Source of the DNA: Saposhnikovia divaricata
Lineage: Eukaryota; Streptophyta; Magnoliopsida; Apiales; Apiaceae
Length of the DNA stretch: 64,000 nucleotides
Assembly (NCBI GenBank): GCA_036435485.1
Contig: CM071598.1
Location: 41,182,501 to 41,246,500 of the forward strand
Direction: 5' to 3'
Numbering within the stretch: position 1 is the stretch's first letter; every line of letters begins with the position of its first letter. Both the position numbers and the translations under genes were made by a program. Below, in pieces: positions 1 through 10,530 of the stretch. The notes under the pieces are model-generated. The model was not told the origin of the DNA. It was given only the letters and a program-made list of their open reading frames with translations, and ran no database searches.

Positions 1-240
1 ATTATTTCAAGTTGTTATAAATAGAATGTATTCTTTTAATATGGTAAAAGATGACGTGTAATTTTGCTACAGGTCTGCTACAGGTCTTTATGGTTCGACA
101 AATATAGCCAATATCACGGGGTTGGTTAAAATTATACACAAGGGATTTGTACCGTTGGAGTGCAAATTTTTTTACACAAAATCTCTATAATTTTTATTTA
201 AGGTATTCCATCTAGACTTTTAGCTAAGGGTTTTTCCTCA

Positions 241-255
241 TTGGAGATGCTCTAA
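241..255. mobile_element. Right end of a Harbinger/Tourist-type MITE
   Basis: TTGGAGATGCTC at 241-252 followed by TAA is identical to the right terminal repeat and target duplication of the complete MITE at 16089-16402. The matching left end is not visible, so the element either starts before the window or is truncated. Confidence 0.5.
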
Positions 256-1008
256 CATTTCTGTTGTAATAATATCAACCAAATATTGTAAAATTGTTCA
301 CTAGCAGTAGGATGGTCACTTGGGACCGGCTAGCTAGATGCCCTGCCCCCAATTACCAAATAGAAATTATTTTGATTCATCGTCCACGTCACAAAGGAAC
401 GGGATTTTCGTAGAAAATGAAGAATTTTATTTTTTTTAAAATAAATAATCATGTGTTCCATGGTATATTTCTTTATAAAATAAATTTGACAAATTATGAT
501 TTAAATGTAATATACGTATTCAAATTATAATGTATTTATAATAAATATAAAGATTAAATTGAATACATTTTTTTTACAAATCAATCAAAATTATTAAAAC
601 TAAATTATATTGTACTACGAAATTTTAAATTAGTAATAAATCAGGAATTTTAAAAACATGACAATATAAATTATATTTAATTTTAATAATTTAGTTAATA
701 TTACATTAGAAGTAAATAATTTATTAAATATGAATTTGGGGAATGGAATAGGCACGCCAGTGGGAGGCACCCCGATTCCTATGAGCAATTGTTGAAGTTC
801 GTATGTTTTATTTATCACGGATATCGTCACGGTAGCTCATAAAATGTATTCGCAACTTTTTCATAATTATATTTGTAAATAAAATATTTTTTTGATATTT
901 TTTTACAAATAAAAAGATTTTATTAACATTTAAATATAAAAATCCAGTTGGGACAAATTTAACTGTCAACTACAACCTGATTGTGAAACAAAAAACGAGC
1001 TAAATAAA

Positions 1009-1128
1009 TAACCGTTTTGTTTTCAGATCGCTTGACATATAAATTATCCAAATTCTTTAATCTAAAAATAACAGTTTTGTTTTCAGATCGCTTAACACAT
1101 AAATTATCCAAATTCTTTAATCTGAAAT
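1009..1128. repeat. Two-copy 60-bp tandem repeat
   Basis: The sequence around GTTTTGTTTTCAGATCGCTT is repeated exactly 60 bp downstream with a few substitutions (1009-1068 and 1069-1128). It is a simple local duplication with no coding potential. Confidence 0.8.
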
Positions 1129-2632
1129 GTATTACAGTGACACCTCGAACAATTTAACCTACATTAGTTATGTAACTAATAGTATCGCAATTGATCATCA
1201 CATAATTAAACACTATATGTAATTTAATGTTTAAAACTATCAGTTACATCAACTGATATTGGAGCAACAAATGCCTCCAAAATATGAACAATTTTTTGTT
1301 ATTAAAGTTTAGCTCTTGAGGTATCCATTGCCGTCCAGATTCGATACGAGCCTTACGAATCTTCCGAAATACCATATAAATCCTTTTTAGAAAAACTACC
1401 GCGCGAAACCTGTAATAAGACACACAAAAACATCAAAACATAATACACTAAAATCCCAAAAAATGGACACTACTAACAATCTTAATGGAGTAATAAAGTA
1501 CTCCACAAAATCTCATCCCAAAAAAAATTAGATCTCAATTTTAGTGAAAAACTGGTAAATAGAAGATAAGACGGAGGAATGAAGGTATGGATGGTGAAAA
1601 ATGACGGTTAAAAAATCGATTCTCAAAAATAGTGTTCGACAAGACTTAAATGTTTTGTTAAGTAAGTAGTTTATTTTCTTGATATTTTTAATAAGCCAAA
1701 CTCAAGCATAAAATTAATACAAAATAGTCATCCGACAATCTTCCTTCTGCAGACATTAAATTACTAGCATTTTGGTTTATTTTGTTTCATTCAAGGTCAC
1801 AATTTTATTTTTTTTACAGAAAAAATACGCCTCAAAAATCATTCATAATCATATCTCCCAACACAACTAATTTACAATGTGATAACTGGCAATTAATTAT
1901 TAGAGTATGGTGGGTTTGAGGATGGTCTCAACTAACACCCCTGAGGTTAAAAGAAGTATAGTAGTAAATTAGAGATATTTTTGTAAATGCAAGGGATGGA
2001 TCTTAGATTTACAAAATCACTTGATTTATAATTACAAATTTATTTTAACCACTGGATTGTCTAATTATTATTACTTTTTGATAAAATCGGGTTTTTTAAC
2101 AATATATCCCAATTTAAAACATGGTTTGCAAATATGTCCTATATATATTTGAAATTTCAAATCTGTCCTAAAATCAGTTTTTCATTCAAATTTTAACAGA
2201 AAATGACCATTGTACCCTTTTTAATCAAATTTATTTTATAATATAATATCTCATAAAAACATGATTTGATTAATTTAAATTATAAATTTTAATATTTTAT
2301 TTGGTTAAGGGTGCCCCTGGCGGGGCCTGTGTAAGAAAATAAAACAAAAAAATATTTATTTTATGGTTAAAATTAAAAAAAACGCTCCTGACGGGTCCTG
2401 TATTAAAAAATATAATTTTTTTAGTTACTAGAATTTAAAAATTGTAGTATACTTATAATAATAAGTAATTAATAGAAAAGGGTATATTGGTCTCTATAAA
2501 ACTTAAAAACTAATAATGGGATATATAATTAATAAATCAATATGATGGTACATATTCGTAAAGTGATCTAGGACATATTATACAAATTCTCAAAATCTTT
2601 TAACAGACCCAACTACGTTTTTTCCAAGTAAA

Positions 2633-2787
2633 ACGTGTACCACATGTGTAAATATCCCGGAGAACTCATGTTTTCTGGTCAAGAAATAGACAAAAATATT
2701 TACTAAAATTTGCAACAAATATCCCTTGTTTTATTTTCTTAACAGATTTGGATTATCTCTCTCTAATGATATCTCTATATATAAATA
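2633..2787 (+). promoter_or_regulatory. Promoter of peptide gene copy 1, conserved block and TATA box
   Basis: The block at 2633-2660 has an ACGTGT core, then CATGTG, then a run close to AARTATCC. It recurs upstream of the other three peptide genes (16464, 18976, 44902). Further down, TTAACAGATTTGGATTAT is also shared, followed by a TATA box (TATATATAAATA, 2776-2787) 77 bp before the start codon. ACGTG and CATGTG resemble known bZIP/bHLH and NAC or MYC2 target cores; that role is inferred from the motif only. Confidence 0.6.
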
Positions 2788-2863
2788 CACATTGTAAACA
2801 CAAGAAACATTCATCTCAAACATACGCAAATCAATATACTGTGTTAAGGATTTAATTGCGAAA

Positions 2864-2985
2864 ATGGAAAGAGGCATGAAGTGTTTAGCCAAGCTTGTGT
2901 TGGTGATGGTACTGATCATGGCCATCATGGCTTCTGCAGTATCTGCTGAAACGCCTCCTCCCAGCTGCTGTCCTGAAATCATAGA
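2864..2985 (+). pseudogene. Small secreted CC-x5-CC peptide gene, copy 1, 5' part (split by Copia)
   Basis: This is the first 122 nt of a 171-nt gene whose intact relatives lie at 16660 and 19171. It encodes a hydrophobic signal peptide (about residues 1-28, with a small-x-Ala site before ETPPP) and the first cysteine pair. Translation then runs straight into the Copia LTR and stops at TGA 3038-3040, so the second Cys pair and the C-terminus are replaced by LTR-encoded residues. The missing 49 nt are intact at 12135-12183. The two parts add up to exactly 171 nt with no other lesion, so the gene was intact until the insertion. The family was not recognised. Confidence 0.85.
2981..2985. repeat. 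Target-site duplication (ATAGA) of Copia 1, left copy
   Basis: ATAGA directly precedes the TG of the 5' LTR and is repeated at 12130-12134 directly after the CA of the 3' LTR. The uninterrupted homologues read ATAGAGTGTTGC here, which confirms a 5-bp duplication. Confidence 0.95.
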
Positions 2986-4584
2986 TGTTAGTATTGGTGC
3001 CCTAGAGTCAATACAATCAATTGTATTTGTGTTTGAATGATTTTATATATTTGATATATATATTTATTATTGGCTTTATTTACTGCGAAATAAATAAAGT
3101 ATAATAAATGTCCTTGGAATCTTGATACAAATTATGTAGTTGCAAGTATGTGACTTGAACATGAGATTATATAATGATTGTATCATATTCTTAAATGTCC
3201 CTAGCCGAGTATTATTATTACTTAGGACAATGATAATACATTAAGGCTAGTATGTTTATTGACAAGATGACCACATCTCATTGGTTATAAGTATGCAGAT
3301 ACTAAAAGCAATGCATAGGTAACTGTACGAGTACAGGGTACTGGACAGACCCACCGTGAGATACATCATGGTAAATAATAATAATAATAAATGTGTCATA
3401 TGTATTCTCACAGTGATAATGGTGTAATGATCCTTAGACCTGAAGTCGTTATAATTCTACATGAGAATTAATATATTTTGAATTCGTCAAAAGTTATCTT
3501 TAACCGGATAATGATAAAGGTGAATATCGGATATATTATGAATTATGTGAGAAATATGAACGATCTAGATGGGATTTAAATCTCCTGATAAAGGAGTGAT
3601 ATTATCGGCCTCTTGTTTGAGTGAGACTATGAAATGCATGGCCATGCTCAAATGTTGATTTGATTAAATAGTCTACTCATTGATCAAGAAAATGAAGATT
3701 AAATTATGAAGAGGATGACACATTACATGCCTCGAGTTTAATCTATAATATCATGATTTAAAGGGATTATATTACATGGAACATTAGTCATAAAAGGTTG
3801 ATTGAATCGTTGATTTAATTATTGTTTAATGGGGTAGCAATAATGTGTTACTAGACGCCGCTTATTGTTTGTAATTTTATTAGAGAATAAAATTATTGCC
3901 AATTAAATAATAACCTACAGGGTCACACACATAGAATGTTTAAAAGGGAAATTAATTTATTTTATGAATTTAAATTAATAATAATTTAAATTATGAATTT
4001 AAATTAATAATAAATAATAATTCGAATTTTATAAAATTAATTAAGTGAGACTTGATTAGTTAAAGATAAAATTTGAAGATGTATTTTCTTGACTTATTTG
4101 ATTAATTAAGTATGACTTAATTAATTTATTTAAATAAATAAGATTTGTTTAAATAAAAATGGCCTAATTGTTTAAGGCCTCATTTTGCTTTATTTCTCTT
4201 TATAAGCCAAGAGTTGGCAAGTCATTTGGTACACAACATAGCTGAAATTTCAGTTGTAAAAACACAAGGGAGAAATCAAGATTTGTCAAGAACACATCGA
4301 TTATTTATTTTGGCTAGTACCTCGTCCCGTGGCGAAAATCGTTCGACGATTCAAGCAAGCATTCAAGTGTGGATTCCGGTGGAGGAGTTATAATTTTAAC
4401 TCTCAAGATCAACAAGCTAGGATCTCCATTTGACATCCATTGGAAAGCTTAAACAAGGTACAATCTTGTTCTTGAGAATTTTTATACCATAATCATCATT
4501 TTATACATGGATCCGGGCTTTGGAATTCGTTTTTAATTGTTATTTACGTTATTTCCGTTGCGTTATTATGCCCGAATTCCAACA
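2986..4584 (+). repeat. Copia 1 5' LTR
   Basis: It begins TGTTAGTATTGG and ends TTCCAACA. It is 1599 bp, long for a Copia LTR, and strongly AT-rich with direct repeats of an ATGAATTTAAATTAATAA motif around 3960-4020. It differs from the 3' LTR at one base seen. Confidence 0.95.
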
Positions 4585-4585
4585 A

Positions 4586-4597
4586 TGGTATCAGAGC
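4586..4597 (+). other. Primer-binding site of Copia 1
   Basis: TGGTATCAGAGC, one base after the LTR, is the standard complement of the 3' end of plant initiator-methionine tRNA used to prime reverse transcription. Confidence 0.95.
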
Positions 4598-4885
4598 TAC
4601 ATGTATAAAAGGATGATTTGGTGTTTTGTTCTTGAAAATGAATCATACATGAATTTTATGAATTTTTGTCATGCTTCATTTTAACATACAAAAGATTTTA
4701 TAAATTGTTATGATTGTTTGTATGATGTTATAAATAGTTATAACATGTTTTGGATGATGTATTATATGTTAGATATGTTAATCACATCATTGGCATAATT
4801 TTAGAATTGATTAAAACTGAAAATAATTTTTTCTGCAAGTTTCTGGAGCAATCTGCAGGTTCTGGCAAAAACTGCATGTACAGGT

Positions 4886-5030
4886 GTTGCGCATTCTGGT
4901 AATGCGCAACAGGAATTACAGACGGGTTGCGCATGTTGGACATGCGCATCACCCGGAGAAAGCAGGTGTTGCGCATGTACGACATGCGCATCACGGTTTT
5001 GACAGATGGTGCGCATGTTTCACATGCGCA
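4886..5030 (+). repeat. Four-hairpin array in the Copia 1 leader
   Basis: Four inverted repeats are centred at about 4898, 4938, 4980 and 5020, roughly 41 nt apart. Hairpin 1 is a perfect 10-bp stem (GTTGCGCATT, 4886-4910). Hairpins 2-4 share the perfect 8-bp stem TGCGCATG / CATGCGCA (4928-4948, 4970-4990, 5010-5030). All four loops are 5 nt but differ in sequence: CTGGT, TTGGA, TACGA, TTTCA. The array lies in the untranslated leader between the primer site and the polyprotein start. Its function is unknown; packaging, dimerisation or translation control are possibilities only. Confidence 0.85.
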
Positions 5031-5531
5031 TCTTAGTAGAGTCAGTAGTATAACTTGGCGTGCTGTGCTCTATTATTAGTTTTATTTAATTCTAATTTTT
5101 TTTTTATTTTAGCTTTTGCTTTTTGCTTTTGCTTTAATAATTCTAATTAGTTGCCATGTTAGACTTATTGGTACTAATCATTAGATTCCTAAATGATTAA
5201 AGTTTTAATAATTGAATATTTAAATCATGGATTTAAAAATTATTATTAATTCAAAATTTTATTAATTAATTTAATTTCGAATTTTAATAATATATTTAAA
5301 TTATGAATTTGAATATTATTATTAAATTCGAATTTTGATTAATTAATTTCGATTTAATTTTTTTTATTCGAATTAAAATTTTAATTAGTTAATTATATTA
5401 ATTCGTATTTAATTAATTAAATTTGATTTATTTAATTCCCTTTTAAATAATTAGGTATTTAAATTGGGGAGTTAAATATTAATCGATGTGATCATGATTA
5501 ATTTGATGTCTATAATTGTTATATGAGCATG

Positions 5532-5817
5532 GTGCATTGGTTATGGCCTAAAGACCCGTAGAATAAATGTTGTAATTTTATTTATGGTCTGTAATAATTA
5601 AATACGACTTGCATGTCGTTATTTTTTGTAATTATTATTTCTCGAATGCAACTCGAGTTCTTTTGTAATGTATTTCAAAACGAGCTTGGAGGCAATCAAT
5701 GGAGGCTTTGGAAGCAAAGAAGAATTTTGTAATAATTAGTTATTACAACCATAGATTGACCTTGATCTTTTCATTAGCTCGAAAAGATCGCATAGGATCG
5801 GGCCATAACCATTGCAC
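5532..5817 (+). repeat. Long-range inverted repeat in the Copia 1 leader
   Basis: Seventeen bases at 5532-5548 (GTGCATTGGTTATGGCC) are complementary with one mismatch to 5801-5817 (GGCCATAACCATTGCAC). In the transcript this could close a loop of about 250 nt. No reading frame is involved. Confidence 0.6.
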
Positions 5818-6553
5818 GTTTAATTTTGCGTAACTGCACTTTACATATGATGCATGGATATATTAGATATATGAATGGATGCATGGATGTATGGATATTT
5901 TAGAATGTATGTATTAGATACGACACATATGCCATGTTTAAACAAGATAAAATCTGTAACGATTTAAGATTTAAACAGACGATCAAGATCGTTAAATTTT
6001 TCTAAAAAATCCCTTAAGAAATATTAAGTTAAACAGATGCTTTCCAACAAATAACACTCATTAAATCCTAGATCATTGAGGAGTGGATTTGCCAAAGCAA
6101 GGGCTTCTCTTTTATCGTGGTGAGATGTGATTAAGTAAACAAGCTTACTTAAAATGTTATTGTTGGGTCCAACTTAAATAAGTCGTCATAATAGGATTAT
6201 GAACTTATAAGCATAGAGTTTAGTGAAATCTATTAGATAGATCGGAGCAATATGTTGTTCAATAAGCTATCCAAGAGTTATATACGATATAATTGACATA
6301 ACGGTCTACCTAAATAATCATATTTAAGAGGAAAGCCAAAGCTGACTTAAAATATGACGAAATATGGATCTTGGCTCACTAAGAAAAGGTTTTATGGGAA
6401 CCATTTTCCGAATTGATAGTAAGGGCTATTAATTTGATAAAAATAGTGGGAGGTATATTACGAATATGCTATAAATCAACTTGAACATAATTGGTTTTAC
6501 GAAACATGCAAACTAACTCATTTTATGCGCTTTTACAAAATTGTAGATAATAA

Positions 6554-9500
6554 ATGGCAAACAACACAAACCACTTTTCGATACGATCAGTCCTAGAAAA
6601 GGAAAAGCTGACAGGGACAAACTTCCTAGATTGGTTTAGGAACTTGAGGATTGTCCTCAGGCAGGAGCGAAAGCTGTATGCCATTGAAGTTCCTCACCCA
6701 AATCCTCTTCCTGCTGGAGCCACACGTACCGAGCAAAATGCTTATCAAAAGCATTTGGATGACTCAAATGATGTGTCATGCCTTATGCTTGCATGCATGG
6801 CTCCTGAGATTCAAAAGCAACATGAGTTGATGAATGCTTTTGAAATAATTGAGCACCTCAAAAGCATGTTTGAGGGACAAGCTCGCCAGGAAAGATATGA
6901 TACTAGCAAGGCTTTGTATGCTTGCAAACAGGGAGAGCGAGACCCGGTTGGACCACACGTTCTTAAGATGATTGGGTACATTGAACAACTAAGTACCTTG
7001 GGCTTCCCGATTGGTCCGGAGGCTCAAATAGATTTGATCTTACAATCACTCAACAAGAACTTTTCTCAATTCGTTATGAACTACAACATGAATGAGATAG
7101 ATAAGACACCCACTGAATTGTTGGGCATGTTAAGAACTGCTGAAACCAACATTCAGAAGGAATCTCCTACTCCCATGCTGATGGTGAACAAAGGAGGTGC
7201 CAAGGGGAAAAGAAAGTGGAAGGGCAATAAGAAGAGGAATGTGTCCAAATCTGCTGCCAATCCTAATTCTGCTCCCAAGAAGGCTACCAAGCCCAAAGGA
7301 GGTGTCGAAAAGGGTGATTGTCACCACTGTGGTAAACCGGGACACTGGAGGAGAAACTGTCATGCATATTTGGAAGAACTTAAGAAGAAGAAGGCTGCTG
7401 GCCAGACTTCTGCTTCAGGTATTTATGTAATAGAAGTCAATTTGTCTACTTCTACATCTTGGGTATTGGATACCGGATGTGGTTCTCACATTTGTATAAA
7501 TGTGCAGGAACTGCAAAGGAGTAGGACACTGGCTAAGGGAGAGGTAGACCTACGAGTTGGAAATGGAGCAAAGGTTGCTGCTTTGGCTGTAGGGACTTAC
7601 CATTTATCGTTGCCCACTGGGCTTATATTAGAACTTGAAAACTGTTTGTATGTGCCTTCTATTTGTAGAAACATTATTTCTGTTTCTTGTTTGGACAAGA
7701 AAGGTTTTTCATTTACCTTTAAAGACAATGGTTGCTCTTTTGGTTTGAATGACATTACCTATGGTGTTGCACAATTATTTAACGGTTTGTATGTTCTTAA
7801 TTTAGATACTCCTATCTTGAATGTAAATAACAAACGACTTAAGACTAATGACTCAAATCAAACATACCTTTGGCACTGTCGTCTAGGCCATATAAACGAG
7901 AAACGCATTTCCAAGTTACATCAAGATGGTTTCTTGGATCAGTTTGATTTTGAATCATATGATGAATGCGAGGCTTGTTTACTTGGAAAGATGACTAAAG
8001 CTCCTTTTACCGGACAGGGTAAGAGGGCCACCGTACGACTAGAACTAATACATAGCGATGTATGTGGTCCTATGAGATTGATGGCAAGGGGTGGCTATTT
8101 CTACTTCATTACGTTTACTGATGATTTCAGTAGATACGGATACGTATATCTTTTGAAGAACAAATCCGAGGCATTTGAAAAGTTCAAAGAGTATAAGGCA
8201 GAAGTAGAAAAGCAAATTGGCGAAAGCATAAAAACTCTAAGATCTGATCGAGGAGGTGAATACTTAAGCCATGAGTTTAAGAACTATTTGAGGGAGTGTG
8301 GTATTGTATCACAACTAACTCCTCCTGGAACACCACAATGGAATGGGGTTTCTGAAAGGAGGAATCGTACCTTGTTGGACATGGTGCGATCTATGATGAG
8401 TCAAGCAGATCTTCCAATTAGTTTCTGGGGTTATGCCCTGGAAACGGCTGCATATACACTAAACCGTGTTCCTACTAAAACGGTTCAACAAACTCCATAT
8501 GAGATATGGACAGAGAAACGGCAAAGCATGTCCTTTATGAAAGTATGGGGATGTGAAGCATTTGTGAAACGCCTAACATCAGACAAGCTTGGACCGAAAT
8601 CTGAAAAATGTAATTTTGTGGGATACCCAAAGGAAACAAAGGGTTATTCTTTCTATAGTCCCTCGGAGAACAAAGTAATTGTTGCTCGAACTGCTGTATT
8701 CTTGGAAAGAGAGCTAGTCTCTAGAAAAGACAGTGGGAGGAAAATAGATCTCGATGAAGATCGAGAACCACTTGATAACATTGAACCAGAAGGGGAGCAT
8801 GAGCAAGAAATACAAGATAACATTGCTCAAGAAACACAGGTTGTTCGTAGATCTAGTAGGATTCGCCATGAGTCAAAGAGGAATTATGGATTTCTCTTAA
8901 CTCAAAATGACGATGTGATGCTCATAGACCAAGATGAGCCTCTCACCTACCAAGATGCTATGAACTCACCAGACTCTGAGAGATGGCAAGAAGCCATGAA
9001 TTCTGAGATGGATTCCATGTATGAAAACCAAGTATGGACTTTGGTTGATCCACCTGAAGGGGTAAAACCTATAGAGTGCAAATGGATTTTCAAGAAGAAA
9101 ATCGACATGGATGGTAAAGTACAGACCTATAAAGCTCGACTGGTTGCAAAAGGTTTCAAACAAATTCATGGTATTGACTATGATGAAACCTTTTCACCAG
9201 TAGCAATGATAAAATCCATCAGAATTTTGCTTGCAATAGCGGCTTACTATGATTACGAAATATGGCAGATGGATGTCAAAACAGCCTTCCTTAACGGAAG
9301 CCTTGAAGAGGATGTGTACATGACACAACCTGAAGGTTTTGGAAATCCAAAGGATGCCGGAAAGGTATGTAAGCTGCATAGATCCATTTATGGATTGAAG
9401 CAGGCCTCTCGGAGATGGAACATCCGGTTTGATGAAATAGTCAAAGGTTTTGGCTTTATTCAGAACGTGGATGAACCATGTGTTTACAAAAAGGTTAGTG

Positions 9501-10516
9501 GGAGCGATGTGGCATTCCTAGTATTATATGTTGATGATATATTGCTAATAGGGAATGACATTCCTTCTCTACAGGCTGTAAAGACTTGGTTAGGACAAAG
9601 TTTTTCTATGAAAGACTTGGGCGAGGCTACCTATATATTAGGGATCAGGATCTATAGAGATAGATCAAGAAGATTAATCGGCTTAAGCCAGAGTACATAT
9701 ATTGACAAGATTTTGCATCGTTTTGGAATGCAAGATGCAAAAAGGGGATATGTCCCTGTATCTCATGGGATAACGATCTCAAAAGAGAATGGTCCGAAAT
9801 CATTGGATGATAAAGACCGCATGAGTAAGATACCATATGCTTCAGCAATTGGATCTATCATGTATGCAATGATATGTACTCGTCCGGATGTTTCGTATGC
9901 TTTGAGCATGACGAGCAGATACCAGTCTAATCCAGGTGAAGGTCACTGGACGGCGGTCAAGAATATTCTTAAGTACTTGAAAAGGACTAAAGATTCATTC
10001 TTGGTGTATGGAGGAGAGGAGAAGCTAACGGTAAAGGGTTACACGGATGCTAGTTTCCAGACTGACAGAGATGACTCTGTGTCTCAGTCTGGATTTGTGT
10101 TTTGCCTAAATGGAGGTGCTGTAAGCTGGAAAAGTTCGAAGCAAGACACAGTAGCTGATTCTACAATGGAATCCGAGTATATTGCGGCATGTGAAGCAGC
10201 CAAGGAGGCTGTATGGATACGGAAGTTCATTACAGTACTTGGTGTAGTTCCATCGATCGCAGATCCCATAGATCTTTACTGCGATAATAATGGAGCTATA
10301 GCACAAGCCAAGGAGCCCAGAGCTCACAGCAGAACAAAGCATATACTTCGGAGATATCACCTTATTCGAGAGATAAATGATAGAGGAGATATTCACATAT
10401 GTAAAGTGCATACTGATGATAATATTGCAGACCCGCTGACTAAGGCTCTGTCGCAGCAGAAGCATGAATGTCACACTAGTAGCATGGGTATTCGATACAT
10501 GAATGATTGGCTCTAG
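6554..10516 (+). CDS. Ty1-copia Gag-Pol polyprotein (Copia 1), intact
   Basis: One frame of 1320 codons has domains in Copia order. Gag occupies about residues 1-250. A CCHC zinc knuckle (CHHCGKPGHWRRNC) is near 256. The aspartic protease has LDTG near 305. Integrase has an HHCC finger near 439-482 and a catalytic D near 500 (HSDVCGP), D near 563 (RSDRGGEY) and E after exactly 35 residues. Reverse transcriptase starts near 800, with QMDVKTAFLNG and YVDD near 991. RNase H begins near YTDAS at about 1162. Gag and Pol are fused without a frameshift, as usual in plant Copia elements. No stop, frameshift or lost catalytic residue was seen, so the protein is probably functional. I did not assign a Copia lineage. 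Confidence 0.96.
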   Translation: MANNTNHFSIRSVLEKEKLTGTNFLDWFRNLRIVLRQERKLYAIEVPHPNPLPAGATRTEQNAYQKHLDDSNDVSCLMLACMAPEIQKQHELMNAFEIIEHLKSMFEGQARQERYDTSKALYACKQGERDPVGPHVLKMIGYIEQLSTLGFPIGPEAQIDLILQSLNKNFSQFVMNYNMNEIDKTPTELLGMLRTAETNIQKESPTPMLMVNKGGAKGKRKWKGNKKRNVSKSAANPNSAPKKATKPKGGVEKGDCHHCGKPGHWRRNCHAYLEELKKKKAAGQTSASGIYVIEVNLSTSTSWVLDTGCGSHICINVQELQRSRTLAKGEVDLRVGNGAKVAALAVGTYHLSLPTGLILELENCLYVPSICRNIISVSCLDKKGFSFTFKDNGCSFGLNDITYGVAQLFNGLYVLNLDTPILNVNNKRLKTNDSNQTYLWHCRLGHINEKRISKLHQDGFLDQFDFESYDECEACLLGKMTKAPFTGQGKRATVRLELIHSDVCGPMRLMARGGYFYFITFTDDFSRYGYVYLLKNKSEAFEKFKEYKAEVEKQIGESIKTLRSDRGGEYLSHEFKNYLRECGIVSQLTPPGTPQWNGVSERRNRTLLDMVRSMMSQADLPISFWGYALETAAYTLNRVPTKTVQQTPYEIWTEKRQSMSFMKVWGCEAFVKRLTSDKLGPKSEKCNFVGYPKETKGYSFYSPSENKVIVARTAVFLERELVSRKDSGRKIDLDEDREPLDNIEPEGEHEQEIQDNIAQETQVVRRSSRIRHESKRNYGFLLTQNDDVMLIDQDEPLTYQDAMNSPDSERWQEAMNSEMDSMYENQVWTLVDPPEGVKPIECKWIFKKKIDMDGKVQTYKARLVAKGFKQIHGIDYDETFSPVAMIKSIRILLAIAAYYDYEIWQMDVKTAFLNGSLEEDVYMTQPEGFGNPKDAGKVCKLHRSIYGLKQASRRWNIRFDEIVKGFGFIQNVDEPCVYKKVSGSDVAFLVLYVDDILLIGNDIPSLQAVKTWLGQSFSMKDLGEATYILGIRIYRDRSRRLIGLSQSTYIDKILHRFGMQDAKRGYVPVSHGITISKENGPKSLDDKDRMSKIPYASAIGSIMYAMICTRPDVSYALSMTSRYQSNPGEGHWTAVKNILKYLKRTKDSFLVYGGEEKLTVKGYTDASFQTDRDDSVSQSGFVFCLNGGAVSWKSSKQDTVADSTMESEYIAACEAAKEAVWIRKFITVLGVVPSIADPIDLYCDNNGAIAQAKEPRAHSRTKHILRRYHLIREINDRGDIHICKVHTDDNIADPLTKALSQQKHECHTSSMGIRYMNDWL

Positions 10517-10518
10517 TG

Positions 10519-10530
10519 CAAGTGGGAGAT
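10519..10530 (+). other. Polypurine tract of Copia 1
   Basis: The purine-rich run CAAGTGGGAGAT directly abuts the 3' LTR, the expected place for second-strand priming. Confidence 0.75.

Larger units (their letters stand above)
1..2630. other. AT-rich intergenic DNA, no gene recognised
   Basis: No open frame here looks like a gene. The two things that stand out are a MITE terminus at 241-255 and a 60-bp direct repeat at 1009-1128, listed separately. The stretch 2090-2620 is low-complexity AT-rich sequence, possibly an old transposon remnant, but I could not define its ends. Confidence 0.6.

Noticed and set aside
2731..2982. An 83-codon frame antisense to the split peptide gene
   Set aside because: A shadow of the real coding strand; not conserved at the other copies.
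4782..5016. Two minus-strand frames with repeated Met-Arg-Asn-like words
   Set aside because: Produced by the hairpin repeats in the Copia leader, not by a gene.
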